This document shows, piece by piece, positions 43,224-55,516 of a stretch of DNA of 64,000 bases (positions within the stretch are counted from its first letter, which is position 1; the number at the start of each line of letters is the position of its first letter). The DNA comes from Neolentinus lepideus HHB14362 ss-1. Its lineage: Eukaryota; Basidiomycota; Agaricomycetes; Gloeophyllales; Gloeophyllaceae. The stretch lies in the NCBI GenBank assembly GCA_001632425.1, contig KV425551.1, positions 668,996 through 732,995 on the forward strand, in the 5' to 3' direction. Both the position numbers and the translations under genes were made by a program. Under the pieces are notes generated by a model that did not search any database, was not told where the DNA came from, and was given only the letters and a program-made list of their open reading frames with translations.

Positions 43224-45916
43224 ATGTCGGTCTCATCCGCTTGCTTGGGTATCATACACGAATACACATCCGATTCACAAAAGTTCGCTAGAGAAGGCCG
43301 CATACTTTCCGTCATCTCTCCATGGCGCGCGTATGAACTGAGCCTGCAGTTGTTCTACATTTGCTTGCAAACCATAATCATTCTGCTGTTCAAGCCTGTA
43401 AGCCATAGCTACGGAACTTTGATCTACCGATTGACATAACACATTCACGCTTCAGACGCCTCCTAAAACTCCTGATCAACCAACCAAACCTCTCGGTAGA
43501 GTGGCTGTCATAGGTGCAGGATTGACAGGAATATCATCTTCTGCGTAAGTGCTATCATAAGATGCGATCTACCTAACTAAATCTTCCGCCAGACATGCAA
43601 TTGCCCATGGCTTTGACGTAGTCATCTATGAAGGTTCGCTTTGGCGGCCAGATCTCTTCGTCCACTAGTAACGTCTGTTTTTGTAGCTGGTGACCGACCT
43701 GGTGGCATCTGGGCTCATGTAAACAGGACGTCAGGCTTGCAGCTCAATTCCCTCATCTATCGCTTCCATCCGGCCGTACTGTGGTCCCATGCCTTCCCGC
43801 GCCGTGACGAAGTACTTCGGGGTGAGGATATTCTTCCGATGCATTGAAAAAAATCCTCCTTCTCACATCGATACTAGAAATTCGTCGTGTATGGAAGGAA
43901 TATCAACTCGAACCCAGGACTCGGTTCAACGTACTGTCGATGTTCTAGTGATATGAGACCAGTACTGACATCGTCTTTCTTTGTAGACGCCCGTGACTTC
44001 TGTCAAGCGCGCTCCGAAGGAGGCTGTCAATGCTGATGATCTTGACCCGAAGCATCAAGGTCATGCAAGGTGGCTCATCAACGATGGTTCGGATGGTCCC
44101 TTCGATGCAGTCATCGTGACCGTCGGTACCTGCGGCAAACCGCAGAAAATTGGCTTCCCTGGCATGCCAAACTCCGAGGAAAGCAGCGACGGGAAGTCTG
44201 ACAAGAGCGACAACAAGCAACAGGGCAAGAACGCTGAGGACGAACATGAAGGAGAGGTGTTTCAAGGTCAAGTTATCCACTCGTCCGAACTTGACGATGC
44301 AGATCTTGAGGGAAAGACGGTCGTGGTTGTCGGAAGTGGCGCTAGTGGCGTAGAGGCAGTTGAGACGGCCCTGAGCAAAGGTGCAAAGGCCACTATCATG
44401 ATTGCCAGGTAGGAACAGTGACGCCCAGTAGATTTTAGCGTATAGTCACTGACTTCCTTTGTAACAGAGATGACAAGGTACGTCGAACTGCCTGAAGTAC
44501 CGTATCATGGTCTCAACCAAGCGCTTGATATCATGTAGTGGATTATTCCAAGGTACCTTCTACTCTCACAGATATCTTTGGTATGCGAGTTGACGAAGTA
44601 TAGGAACATCATATTTGATACCACTCTTTCGGCTCAGCCGTTCGGTCGCGAGACTCCGTTGAGGTAAGACTTCCCTAAGTGTTTTAGCATTCGTCCTAAC
44701 GTTTCGTTGATTCATTGTACAAGCTTCATCTGGGAATGGGTCCTGAAGAAGTGGCATTATCGTGGTGTTGAGGATCTAGCACCGGCTCACCGCGGCATCT
44801 TCGAGGGCACACCTGTGAGTACAACGGGTTTGTTTGGATCTGAGTCCTAATCAATGCTTTAGGTTGTCAATGATGCGTTCCTGGATCACGTTCGTACTGG
44901 CAAGTGCTCTTATATTAGAGGAGACACACTGCGGCTTATAAACTCTGGTGCCCTGGTCGGAGTATTTCTATAACCTTTTCCTTCGTGTGTTTACATTTCC
45001 TGGGTAGGTGAACACACGATCTCGCGAATCCAAGCCAAAGGACCCAGGTGAGAAGAAGGAATTTAAGGGCGACGTGGTAGTTTTGGCCACCGGTTTCCAG
45101 AGACCACAAATCGACTTCTTGCCTGAGGATATCTTCCCTGAGGATTATCAAGTACGATGCATGATTTCGATGCTGTATTATGATTAACCGCTGGCAGAGA
45201 CCCGACTTGTACCTGCAAAACTTCCCGACTGAAGACTGGTCTATTCTCATGACTAATTCTGCATATGTGAACGCCATTGGTACGCATTGGACATTCTCAA
45301 TGCAGCCTGACTGTGTCACTTAATTCCCCCGCGCAGGTACTGTGTAAGTGTTCATTCCAGTGATTAAGTTGTGTGAAGCTTTGCTTATTGCCTACGTGCA
45401 CTATTGCTTATTAGTGGCCATTTGTGAGTTTTTCATCTGGACACTAGACTTAGCAGCTTGCTCACAGACGTTACCAATGTTTCAGCCATATTGGAATCTG
45501 TGCGTGATCATCCCAGGTGTCGTTCCGCACGATGCACTGACCTTTTTACACAGATACACGCATCCTCTTGAGTTTGCTCATGGATAAAGATGCTCGGCCG
45601 TCTCCGAAAGATATGAAGCTTTGGGTCGATAATGTTAGATTCGTTAAACGGGGCGCGAGAGGTAGCCCATTGAGCTTCTTCACCTATATGGAACTCAGTG
45701 AGTCTACCAATCTCACCATGTGGGGGAAACGTCGACTAACGCGTTTGCACCTACAGCGCTTTGGCTGCTGCTATTCCACGTGCTCCGACCTGATCGTATT
45801 AGATGGTGCGGAGAATTCATCTCAGCATTTGGTGTCTCTCCGTCTCACTCGAGCGTAACAGGGTCTTCTTCATCATGCAGGGGTGGGGGGTTACTCCGAA
45901 AGAGTATAAGCACTGA
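43224..45916 (+). CDS. FAD/NAD(P)-dependent monooxygenase (FMO/Baeyer-Villiger type)
   Basis: A flavoprotein monooxygenase that likely inserts one oxygen atom into an organic substrate. The N-terminus has a hydrophobic helix (LSLQLFYICLQTIIILL), so it may be anchored to a membrane. The first Rossmann motif is RVAVIGAGLTGISSSA, followed by FDVVIYEAGDRPGGIWAH. The FMO-like motif is FQGQVIHSSELDD, and the NADPH-binding motif is VVVVGSGASGVEAVETAL. Later parts include VVLATGFQRPQIDFLP and YVNAIGTVGHWHIGIYTRI. It ends WGWGVTPKEYKH at 45916. About 15 short exons are joined and no disabling change was seen. It is divergent from mS35, with 179 bp between starts. Substrate unknown. Confidence 0.85.
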
Positions 45917-46251
45917 AAGGCAAATGCTCTCAATAGCCAGACTCTTGAAACGTCCTTTTGCGGTGTCAATGTACTACTATGACAATACACAGATAAGGGT
46001 AGATGTCAAGTTTACGCGTGCTATTATGCGAAATTCTGCACAGCAGTGTACGCTTTCTTGCTTTTAGGAGTTGCAGTATCTCCACAAGCCTCACAATATT
46101 TACTGCCAATCGTCTGTGTAGCACAGCTCCGAAGGCCGTATCGATCATGCGTGGTAGAGTTACAACGGGGGCATGCAGTCATGGCATATCGCATAGATGA
46201 TGAGGGATGCAAAACATGAAGATGCAAAAAAGATACGAGACCAATGACCCA
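45917..46251. other. Intergenic, convergent FMO and uS9 3' flanks
   Basis: No gene was recognised between the two convergent stop codons. Confidence 0.5.
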
Positions 46252-46798
46252 TCATCGGTAACTGAGAGACATGGCGTCAGAAAAAGTACACAGTATAATT
46301 TACAACAGACATACCTCTTCTGCCTGCGAGCACGCGCACCCTGGCCACCGAACTTCTTGGGCTCCATCCGTCTAGGATCCGCGATGAGGAGTGTTCGGTC
46401 ATACGCAACCAACTTCTTCTTCAACTCCATGGCGCTGTAGGCGTCAACGTACTTGGCATAGTACGCAATGAGCGCCTTAGCGATCGCTTGCCGAATGGCG
46501 TAGACCTGGGAGGTATGTCCACCGCCCTTGACACGGACACGAATGTCGACGACACCGAAGGCCTCTTCGCCCACAATGAGAATAGGCTCGTAGATCTTAA
46601 AGCGGAGGATTTCAGGCTGGACGAGGTTTATGGGTGAGGAGTTGATGCGAATGAGACCACGGCCTTCCTTGGCATGAGCGACTGCGGTCGCTGTCTGAGG
46701 GATGGGCAAGAACATTAATCCACGCTGTTGAGTGTGCAAGATATGTAACATGCCTTCTTTTTGCCGAACGTCTGAACGGCCTTGGTGGTGGAAGCCAT
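46252..46798 (-). CDS. RPS16: 40S ribosomal protein S16 (uS9)
   Basis: A cytosolic small-subunit protein whose C-terminal tail reaches the P-site tRNA. Exons 46754-46798, 46315-46694 and 46252-46261 give 144 residues, the normal length. It starts [15 protein letters not shown] and continues [37 protein letters not shown], ending [11 protein letters not shown]. The invariant SYR tail is made from a last exon of only 10 nt. The first intron (46695-46753) has a GC donor (AAG then GCATGT) and normal AG acceptor. No GT donor gives the conserved GKKKTATAVAH join. Confidence 0.97.
46695..46753 (-). other. GC-AG intron (GCATGT donor) in RPS16
   Basis: The exon-exon join GKKK to TATAVAH is conserved in fungal S16 and only the GC donor produces it. 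The intron is 59 nt, normal for the window. Confidence 0.85.
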
Positions 46799-47196
46799 TT
46801 TGTTATGTCAAGAGGGAAGGCCGGAAATCGTCGGCTTGAGAATCTAACGGTAGAACCAGGTTAGCCCATGGATTTTGAGCGTGCAGGATCAAAGTAGCAA
46901 TGAAGCAGTCGAAGTCATCCAGCCTGATGGAGGTGCATCCACCGTATTCCGCCCAGTTTTTTTGCAGGATTCAACAACAGATCAACCACAGCCAGTGATA
47001 TGCGTCCGGAGACAATGAACAGGAGAGAGTTCGAGCAGAAACTTACCCTCTTGAGGTGGTTGATACCGTCGATGTCGAATCTGCGTGTTGCACACAGATT
47101 CTGCGACAATCGGACCGTGGGACATGGAAGACCAACGCCGGACCGTTCCCACGGCGTCTTTCTCGCAAGCACTTCGCTGTGGAACAATCTGCAGCC
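46799..47196. promoter_or_regulatory. Divergent promoter RPS16 / mitochondrial uL4
   Basis: 398 bp between divergent ribosomal protein genes for the cytosolic and mitochondrial ribosomes. No specific motif was picked out with confidence. Confidence 0.45.
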
Positions 47197-48182
47197 ATGC
47201 TATCTTACATGCAGCATGCACTGGCGGAGGTGAGTTGGTTGTATGGTATCTCTCCAGATCAACTCATGTGAGACTTCGCGGCAGACTTGCCAGCTACAGC
47301 GCCGCCGGTTGGCCACGGCTGCACTGAGCGCGAGTGAACCGGCCTCCCATGTCTTACACCCACATATCGTCCCTTGTAACCGGTTGAAACGCATAGATCT
47401 AACTGTGCCCCTCCAAGGTGCGCCCTACTTTCGAATCTCATAAACATGTTGCTGACTTGCTTCCAGCTGTTTCAGTTGTGGAACCCGTCTACCTTTCCAT
47501 GTCCTCCCTCATCCCCCGGACGACCAAGGACAAAAAGGGCCGACGCGACATACCAACCGAAGAGAAAGTTGTTGTTCTCGACCCCTCCGTCTTTCGCCAC
47601 CCCATCCGTCGCGACATCCTGCACCTTTGTGTTGTGCACTACCTCGATTCCTTGCGGCAGGGCTCAGCGTCTACCAAGACGCGCGCCGAGGTGCGCGGCT
47701 CGGGCAGGAAAATTCGTCCGCAGAAGGGTAGTGGTCGCGCACGTCTCGGTGATGCGCAGTCCCCTATGCTCCGCGGGGGAGGTGTCGCGTTTGGGCCTAA
47801 GCCACGGGATTTCAGCACAAAGCTCCCAAGGAAGGTCATTCAGATGGGCTTGCGTGTCGGCTTGAGTGCAAAGGTGAAGGAGCATTCGTTGGGTGTCGTG
47901 GAAAGCTTAGAGTGGCCGGGGACGAAGACGAATGAGTTGGCGATGAGAATCGAGGAGCTTGGTTGGAGGAAGACGCTATTCGTCACAGGGAAGGAGGAGG
48001 TCCCACTTGGTTTGAAGCGGTCTGTGAGCAATATCCCGAAGCTGGAGGCCGTGAGCGCGGCCGAACTGAAGGTTTATGACCTCGTTCGATGGCCGAGGAT
48101 AGTACTCGATACCGCGGCAGTGGATTATCTCGAGCAGACACTATCGAAGAGGATTCCTCTGGCACCTGCTGCACTGTCATAA
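47197..48182 (+). CDS. Mitochondrial large-subunit ribosomal protein uL4m (Yml6-like)
   Basis: A bacterial-L4-type protein of the mitochondrial large subunit. Exons 47197-47229, 47294-47417 and 47467-48182 give 290 residues. The N-terminus, MLSYMQHALAELQRRRLATA, is a likely mitochondrial presequence. The uL4 core has VFRHPIRRDILHLCVVHYLD, GSGRKIRPQKGSGRARLGD, SPMLRGGGVAFGPKPRDFS and KLPRKVIQMGLRVGLSAKV. The long third exon alone would start at MSSLIPRTTKD, but the upstream exons join in phase and supply the targeting peptide, so I chose 47197. Confidence 0.92.
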
Positions 48183-48314
48183 CCATTTCATATATGTTAC
48201 TCTCACCGTCTGATCACTCTTTCGCCGTCGCGCATATAGTGAGATATCAGTTATCGAAGTACAATTGTTGGAAACTTCTAACCAAGCTAAGACACCTCAA
48301 CTTATGAGCATCAA

Positions 48315-50064
48315 TCAGCTCCGGGCCTTGACATTGGCACTCCGCAATGCCTCCTTCACATCCTGTATCTTGACGTCTCCTCGATGGAAGATACCCGCCG
48401 CCAAAGCAGCCTCCACACCCGTCCGCTCAAACACTTCAGTAAAATGTTCTGCCTTCCCCGCACCACTGCTCGCTACCACTGGTATCCTTACACTTTGCTT
48501 TACCAGTCTCACCAGATCGAGGTCGAAACCCAGGCCGGTGCCGTCTCGATCGATGCTGTTCACAAGGATCTCTCCGGCGCCGAGTTTCTCGACTCCCTGA
48601 GCAAGTTGGACGACGGAGAGCGGTCGTAACTCGCGTCCACCGGACACGGTACACTGATACCACCATGCCCTTCCTCTGTCCTTCTCCGGTCCATCAGGCT
48701 TGCCACGCACGATCTCTGATTTATACGGCCCTGAGTAAGATGAAGGATCGTCGATGTAGGTCCGCTTTGGGTCAATGGACACTACAACCGCTTGACGCCC
48801 GTAGACCCGTGCTATCGTCTCGATAGCACTTGTGCCGTCCCCGCTTCCACCGCGCTCGAGCATACGCTCCACAGCGTACACCGCTTCGCTGCCCATACTG
48901 ACCTTATCTGCGCCTGCTCGGAAGTATTCGCCCGCAACCTCCAGCGCTGGCCGCTTCGTTCCATCAGGATCGACAGTGTCTTTGATCCCGCCACCAATGG
49001 TGAGAGGGATGAAGATACGCGTAGCTGCAGCCCGCACGACTGCTAGCATGGGTTGGTCGTGCAGTGGAGAGTGACGAAAAGATGTGATATTCAAGAGACA
49101 GAGTTCGTCTGCGCCTTCAGCGAAATACTGTTCTGCTAATAAGACGGGTTTGCCAAGATTTCGCACGGCACCAGCTGTCCTTGCCTGCACTGTGTTCGAT
49201 GGGGATGTGGCAGAGGGAAGGACTTTCTCGCGGACATTATACTGGTCGCCTTTGGTCACCACGAGGTCGCCGTCGTCGTTGGCCCGGACGTCCATACAGG
49301 CAATGATACGCTTCGTGAGACCATCGCATGCTTTGGGCAGACACGGGCTCCGAGAGACAATAGTGGGTGCGGATGCCTGGGCGGACTCAGATTTTCGCAG
49401 CCATGTATCGAGAATCTTGAGCCCTGCTAGCCCCGACTTCTCCGGGTGGAACTGGACACCAAATACGTTCCCCCGCCGAACGGAGGCGACGAATACTTCC
49501 TGGCCGTACTGGGACGTTGAGTGGACCCATTGAGCAGCCTCTGAATTGGATTTGTCGTATTCGGCCCGATATGAGTGCACGAAGTAGTAGTGAGAGGACG
49601 TTTCTAATCCCTCGTAGTGGTCCTTGTCTTCCGGGTCTATGAACTCGACCGAATTCCAGCCCATGTGAGGAACGGACTTGTCTTCATTGGAAAAGACGTC
49701 GATGGGTGCAGGTATGCATCCAAGTCCGTGAGCGAAGGGTGACTCCGTGGAGGACTTGAAGAGGACCTGCATACCAATGCATATCCCAAAGTAGGGTTTC
49801 CCCGAGTTGATGTAGTCTCGTAAGGGCTGGAGAAGTCCTTTGGATGACAAGCCTTCTATCGCTGTCTCGAACGCGCCTACGCCAGGGAAGACTAGCGTCT
49901 GGAAAGGTCAGTGCGAGACGGGATACCATACAAGATGCACGTACTGTTGCCTTGCGAAAGTCATCTGGGCAGGATATCCACTGGAAGTCGAATCCGAGCT
50001 TTTTGATGGAATTGGCGATGGAATGAACGTTGCCTGCGCCGTAGTCGAGAAGGAAGAGACCCAT
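48315..50064 (-). CDS. HIS7: Imidazole glycerol phosphate synthase, His7 (HisH-HisF fusion)
   Basis: The fifth step of histidine synthesis: the glutaminase half makes ammonia, and the cyclase half uses it with PRFAR to form IGP and AICAR. It starts MGLFLLDYGAGNVHSIANS. The glutaminase Cys is in GKPYFGICIGMQVLF, and His and Glu are in VFGVQFHPEKSG. The cyclase (beta/alpha)8 barrel has KRIIACMDVRANDDGDLVV (HisF catalytic Asp), FIPLTIGGGIKDTVD, AVVVSIDPKRTY and ILVNSIDRDGTG. It ends SANVKARS. One intron lies near codon 45, joining RKAT to TLVFPGVG. It diverges from the serine-pathway gene over 173 bp. Confidence 0.97.
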
Positions 50065-50237
50065 GATGATCGGCAATTGGACGGGTAAAGGAAGACAGAT
50101 CTGAGGTGAATCGAGTCATGGGGGGCAGTTGCAGCAATTTGCGATAGACTCATCATCCTTAGCCTATGATTTCCGAATTATCTGCACGGTTATATATACT
50201 CCCGCACCAGAAATAATTCTCTAATACGACAAATCTT
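50065..50237. promoter_or_regulatory. 173-bp divergent promoter HIS7 / SER33
   Basis: Both flanking genes make amino acids, so shared control (for example by a Gcn4-type factor) is possible. I did not see a clear full TGACTCA site here; TGACTC occurs at 50237-50242, overlapping the SER33 start codon. Confidence 0.4.
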
Positions 50238-51694
50238 ATGACTCCGCCTATCAATATTCCAATGGCTACTCCGGGGACCAGCGTGGTCTCTACCTCTATT
50301 TCTCCCTCGACCTCCGCATCTTTCCACGACAGATTTACGAGCAGCTCGTTTGCGTTCACCAATCCTGGCGTCCGAGTACCAAAAGTCCTGCACCCCATCG
50401 ACAACGATGACCTGAAGCTTCTCCTACTAGAAAACATCAGTCAGGAAGCTGTTAAGGCTTTCCAAGCTCACGGCTTCCATGTTGACCACTCGGCGAAGGC
50501 GATGTCGGAAGATGAGTTAGTCGAAAAGATCGGACAGTATCATGCCATTGGCATTCGTAGCAAGACGAAAATTACGGAGCGAGTTATCAAGGCTGCGTCA
50601 AAGGTGTGTTTCCTGCAGAATTACGACTGTCGAGTAACTCATTTGAACTGCAGCTCCTCGTAATCGGCTGCTTCTGCATCGGCACCAACCAAGTCGATCT
50701 CTCTACTGCGGCGAGAGCAGGCATTCCTGTCTTCAACTCCCCTTTTTCCAACTCTCGCTCCGTAGCTGAGCTCGTCATTAGCGAGATCGTTGCCCTGTCC
50801 CGACAGCTCTTCGAGCGCGCTTACGAGATGCGCACTGGTACATGGAACAAACAGTCCAAAGGCTGCTGGGAGATCCGTGGCAAAACCCTCGGAATAGTCG
50901 GATACGGACATATTGGGTCGCAGCTTTCGGTCCTCGCAGAATCCTTTGGCATGCGAGTGCTCTTCCACGATGTCATTCCCCTCATGCCTCTCGGTCAGGC
51001 GCGGCAAGTCGATTCACTCGAAACCCTCCTCAAGGAGTCGGACTTTGTCACGCTTCATGTTCCTGAGCTTCCCGAGACGACCAACATGATATCGGAGAAG
51101 GAACTCAAATCGACGAAGAAGGGTGCGTATCTGATCAATAACGCTCGTGGCAAGGTCGTCGATATCCCCGCTCTCATCGAGGCGTTGCGGTCAAAGCACC
51201 TCGCCGGTGCCGCCATCGACGTCTATCCCGCCGAGCCCGGCGCAAACGGCGCGCCCTTTGACGACCAGCTCAACTCTTGGTCCTCGGCGCTACGGTCCAT
51301 ACCTAACGTTATTCTAACACCGCACATCGGTGGCTCGACCGAGGAGGCGCAGCGCATGATCGGCGAGGAGGTGTCGATGGCCGTGACCCGATATCTCACC
51401 TCAGGCTCGACCCTCGGCGCGGTTAACTTCCCGGAGGTCGACCTACGCGCCATTGCACCCGAGCAGATGAACAACGTGCGCATCTGTCACGTCCACATCA
51501 ATCAGCCCGGTGTGCTCCGGCAGGTCAACGATATCTTGTCGCCATACAATGTCGAGAAGCAGTACTCTGACTCAAAGGGCGACATCGCGTACCTGATGGC
51601 AGATATTGCGGACGTCAGCCCGAGGGACGTTAACAGCTTACAGGCCAAGATCAGCAAGACAAACGCGAACATTTTGACGCGCTTGCTTGCTTAG
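50238..51694 (+). CDS. SER33: D-3-phosphoglycerate dehydrogenase (Ser3/Ser33)
   Basis: The first step of serine synthesis, oxidising 3-phosphoglycerate with NAD. Exons 50238-50603 and 50654-51694 give 468 residues, as expected. After a Ser/Thr-rich N-terminal tail, the substrate domain has VRVPKVLHPIDNDDLKLLLL and IGIRSKTKITERVIKAA, then VIGCFCIGTNQVDL. The NAD-binding motif is LGIVGYGHIGSQLSVLAE. Catalytic motifs are INNARGKVVDI (Arg), AAIDVYPAEPGA (Glu) and LTPHIGGSTEEAQ (His). The C-terminus is an ACT-type regulatory domain (NVRICHVHINQPGVLRQVND), so serine feedback is plausible. Confidence 0.97.
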
Positions 51695-52002
51695 GCCCTT
51701 AGGCCGTCCCGTTGTAGTCCTATAGATATTTCTTGAAAATGGCCGAAATGGACGGTTCCACTGACGTATAGGTGCTTACATCTTGTAGAGCATGGACCAA
51801 ACTCACTCAACTGGGTTCTTTCCTCCATTCAACCGGGCCTATACATAATACTGACAGTATTTTGCTTGTAATAATGTTAAGATGTAGATGTATGGATCAG
51901 TGGGAAAGCGAGCTAGGGGTACATGGCGTATGAGCAAGCGAGTGTGGTAATGATGATAGTACAACATGGTAGCGATGTGTATGGGAAAGAGCCATGAATC
52001 TT
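51695..52002. other. Intergenic, convergent SER33 / RAD51
   Basis: Convergent 3' flanks. No ORF, repeat or RNA gene was recognised. Confidence 0.5.
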
Positions 52003-53301
52003 TCAAGGATCCTCCTCTGGATCACCAATACCACTGGTCAGAATAGCAAAGCTGCTCTCTGATTCGGGGAGACATGGCGAGTCGTAGATCTTGCAGACAC
52101 GTGTGTTACCGCGACCTTTCTTTAGTTGCAGTCTATGCAAAGACGTCATGAACTGTGTTGAAGTCAGGTGGAGTTAACACACCGTGTGGTAGAAGCATGT
52201 GCCATAATGTTACCGCCAATTGGTTTCTTCTCGTTGCCAGCGTAGGGATTTGCAGACGCATCCGGGTTGGACATGACCTGGTTCGTTATCACAACCGCTA
52301 CTCCGAACTAGGCTCAGGCAAAAGTTAGTGCCTTGCACACTACAAGCGCGCAATCCTTACTTCATCAGCCAGGCGTTGCAGTGTCCGCAAGAATTTGCCT
52401 AGATGGTTCTGTCGGGCGGACAGCTCTCCACGTCCGTTGAAATCCGTCCGGTATAATGCAGTGCAAGAGTCGACAATAAGCAAGCAGAATCTTGACAAGA
52501 GGAACTCATGTCATCAAAGTGTATATATGCACTCATAAACCAGCGTACCTTGATTCTGACATGAGGGCACTTGCGCTTGTTAGTAATGCTTGCTGATGAT
52601 CGGCATTGTATGCTCGTGCATATGCTACGTTGTCCAGCACCTCCTCTCCATTCAGCCCATATCTTTCAGCCACAGCAAGCAATCGGACTGGCCGAAATGT
52701 TCCCTCAGTGTCGATGTACAGGCATTTCCCTTCACCACCGCCGAGGGCCACAGGTAACTGACAAGTGACTGCTAGTGTATGGCATATCTGCGACTTTCCG
52801 GTACGAAACTCGCCAAAAAGCTCAGTTATAGCACCAGTCTCCATTCCACCTATCAGATACTTGAGTGAGCAGTAGTTAAGCAGACAGAACAAACGGAGAC
52901 GGCGCACCCCCGAGTAAAGTGTCTAAATTTTTTGACCCAGTCGTAATGTGTACGAGTTCCGATCTCCTAGCATGTACTTCCGTTGCGCTCTGGAATCCAA
53001 GGGGTATAATTTTCTGTGCTGTAAAAGTGTTATGACACGGAAAGGCGACGCATATACGAACAGGACGTGCCTTCGGCGATGATCTTGTCAGCCTTCTGAT
53101 CCGAAATTCCCTTAATGCTCATCAACTGCTTTTTGGGTGTGTATGCAACCGCCTCCACTGTATGAAGGCCAGCCTCGACGAGTTTCTTGATGTCCTGCGG
53201 ATGGATGCCCGCTTCTTGGAGTTTTCCCACCAGCAGAGGGCCCGCGACTTGAAGGTCTTCCTCCCCCTCTCCTTGTGAGTGCTGTGAAAATGATTGAGAC
53301 A
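52003..53301 (-). CDS. RAD51: Rad51 recombinase
   Basis: A RecA-family ATPase that forms filaments on single-stranded DNA and drives strand exchange in homologous recombination. It starts [20 protein letters not shown]. The N-terminal helix-hairpin-helix domain has [20 protein letters not shown] then [38 protein letters not shown] and [16 protein letters not shown] follow. Walker A is GEFRTGKSQ, with Ser in place of the commoner Thr. Walker B is [15 protein letters not shown]. The L1 and L2 region is [12 protein letters not shown] through [10 protein letters not shown]. It ends [10 protein letters not shown] at 52003. The product has the usual Rad51 length of about 340 residues. Confidence 0.97.
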
Positions 53302-53938
53302 TTTTCAATGATGGTGGTAGACACAAGTTTGGGTAGAAAGTACGAACATAATGGGACGCATACGCGTAAATTCGGACGCGACGCGGTCACGTGTTCTGAA
53401 GGTATTATTAACGCCACCACTCGAGGAAGCGAAAATCCGAACTGTATGACCCTATCCCTCCCACAGAAGACTTCCAACCATGGCCAGAATAAATTATCGG
53501 GTTTCATTGACAAATGAGAACAGACAGTACAACCACCAAAGAATATTTAACATACTGTATGCGTACAAACCGAACAGCATGTGCACAAGTAGGATTGGAG
53601 AACACAGCAGTAACGAAACGGTACAAGATTCGGGGGATACTCAATTGACTACTCATTACAACAAAAGAGGGATAGAAATTGGTGCAGAGTATAGTAGGAT
53701 GAAACGAGATCGGATAAACAGAAACAAATGTCAAGGAATGAGAAGGGACCGCAGTGGATCGCGATACAGGTAGACAGGCATATTGAGACGAGGGAGACAG
53801 ATATAAACATACATTAACGAGCTCTTGTTGTTTGATCGGTAGACGTTGGTACAGTCCACCAATGAGCACGAATGACAAATGGGTCATCCGCCCTGATTGA
53901 GTGTCATGCATTCACTCTTCATTCCTCCTCTTCCTCAT
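53302..53938. other. Intergenic, RAD51 promoter / PAL1 3' flank
   Basis: 637 bp. Short ORFs on both strands show no domain. Confidence 0.5.
53362..53367. promoter_or_regulatory. MCB-like ACGCGT site upstream of RAD51
   Basis: One ACGCGT sits 60 bp before the RAD51 start codon, with partial GACGCG repeats and a TCACGTG nearby. Yeast RAD51 is known to be MCB-controlled; function here is inferred. Confidence 0.4.
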
Positions 53939-55516
53939 TTACTTCCTCACCACGCCTCGCATCTTCTTCAATAAACTGGCCTTCCTACCCAGAGATCCAC
54001 CCGGAGACATGCCATCGCTAACGCGTGACTCGAAATAGTCACCAGAACCGGATCCCGAAGGAGCCCTGTCTGCCAGTGGCGCCGCAGGAAGCGACTTCTC
54101 CCTGTTCGCAGACGTACTGCCTCGGACGGGTACCTCGGGCACATCGACGTAGACATAATTTTCTGAGTGGTCTGAGAGCTCCTTCGCATGGCCATACGGG
54201 TTAGTGTTTTCCTTCGCCGTAGTCTTGCCACTGAACCGGCCAAGGAAAGAGTTCTGAGAACGGTGCGTGGGCCTTTGCGTAGTGGCATTATAGGCGACGT
54301 AGTTGCTCTCCGCCGAGCTAGTAGGGGACACGTCGGCGCTAGGTACGTCTTGGTACCCTACCGGGACGCTGGGGTTCTCCCTCATCTTCTTAATACGCTG
54401 CATCAAGCTTCGGCTTCTCTTGGGCAAGTTCATACCGGCAGCTCCTGCCCCGTGTCCTGGAACAGATTGAGGGGAAGGTGGTTCAGCAGGAACATCGCTT
54501 GTGCCATCTGGGACGAAGATTGGCTGGGGAGGGGGAAGTACTGATCGCTTCTGGGTGTTGGGAGGACGGCGAGGAACACCATTGGCTTCCTGACGAGTTC
54601 CATTCCTTCTACCACGGGACGCTTCGGTACTGTGCCTTTCCCGTCCATTATATATAGAGTTGGGAGCAGACTCATCGTATCGACCATGACCACCTCCAGC
54701 GAAGAACTCTTCGAAGGGCTCGGGCTCATGCATACCCCAAGCCTCTGCGATAGCATCAACCTTCTTCTTCGGTCGCTCATAGGGACTATCGTAAGGGTTG
54801 GCAGCACGGTAAGGTGACTCGTAGCCGCCAGGCGTATAAGCATCATCCAGTGCCTGCTGATCACCAGGAGGGGTCTGAGACCACGCAAGCATAGGGGCTT
54901 TCGTCCTGTGGCGGTTACGAGATGGAGCGCAAGCATCGAAAGGACCATCATGATGGAACACTAAGTCATCGAGCGAATATTGAGACTTGTCGAGCCACAA
55001 GGGAAATGAGAAAGACGTACTCGGTCCAACCCCAGAGAAATCCAGCCTATCTATGACATCAGCATGCGTCGAACCCTTCTTGCCGGTGCGATTGCGACCA
55101 CCGGATGGCTTAGACTTGTCAACGGCAGCTGCGGCTCTCACGGCAGAGTCTTGCGAATGCGATCTGCGTCCCTGTTGAGCAGGAGGACGAACCTCTCTTG
55201 CTGGTCTGTCGATTAGCTTAGACAGTGAAACCAGATAATTTCATGGGGATTAAACGTACGGGACAGTGGTCTGACTCCTGCCCATGCGGGTCCGGGGCGA
55301 GTGCTCAACGGGACGAGGAGTCTCTCTGGCAGTCTCTGCCATGGCGGGGGTACGACGGGGCGTGGATGACGCTAGACGAGTGGTTTGGGGCTTGGGCGGA
55401 GGAACAGGGGCGGAACGAGATATAGGGTCAAGAAAAGGGTCGGAGGGGGATCTAGAATGAGAGTGGTGGTGCGTCGTCTGGTGCACGGTGCGCTTTGATG
55501 CCAACGCTGTAGCCAT
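53939..55516 (-). CDS. PAL1: Pal1-family cell morphology protein
   Basis: Pal1 is a fungal membrane-associated protein at growing tips and endocytic sites, needed for polar cell shape. It starts MATALASKRTVHQTTHHHS. The first intron joins RTRMGRSQTTVPPAREVRP, and the long second part follows. The diagnostic core is DRLDFSGVGPSTSFSFPLWL, then DLVFHHDGPFDACAPSRNRH and KAPMLAWSQ. The rest is disordered, rich in Pro, Ser and charged residues (PNTQKRSVLPPPQPIFVP, RSLMQRIKKMRENPSVPVG). It ends KASLLKKMRGVVRK, a basic tail. The protein is about 500 residues. Confidence 0.92.

Noticed and set aside
43224..45916. FMO gene as a pseudogene because its ORFs are so fragmented
   Set aside because: All fragments join through normal short introns to a continuous protein with both Rossmann motifs intact.
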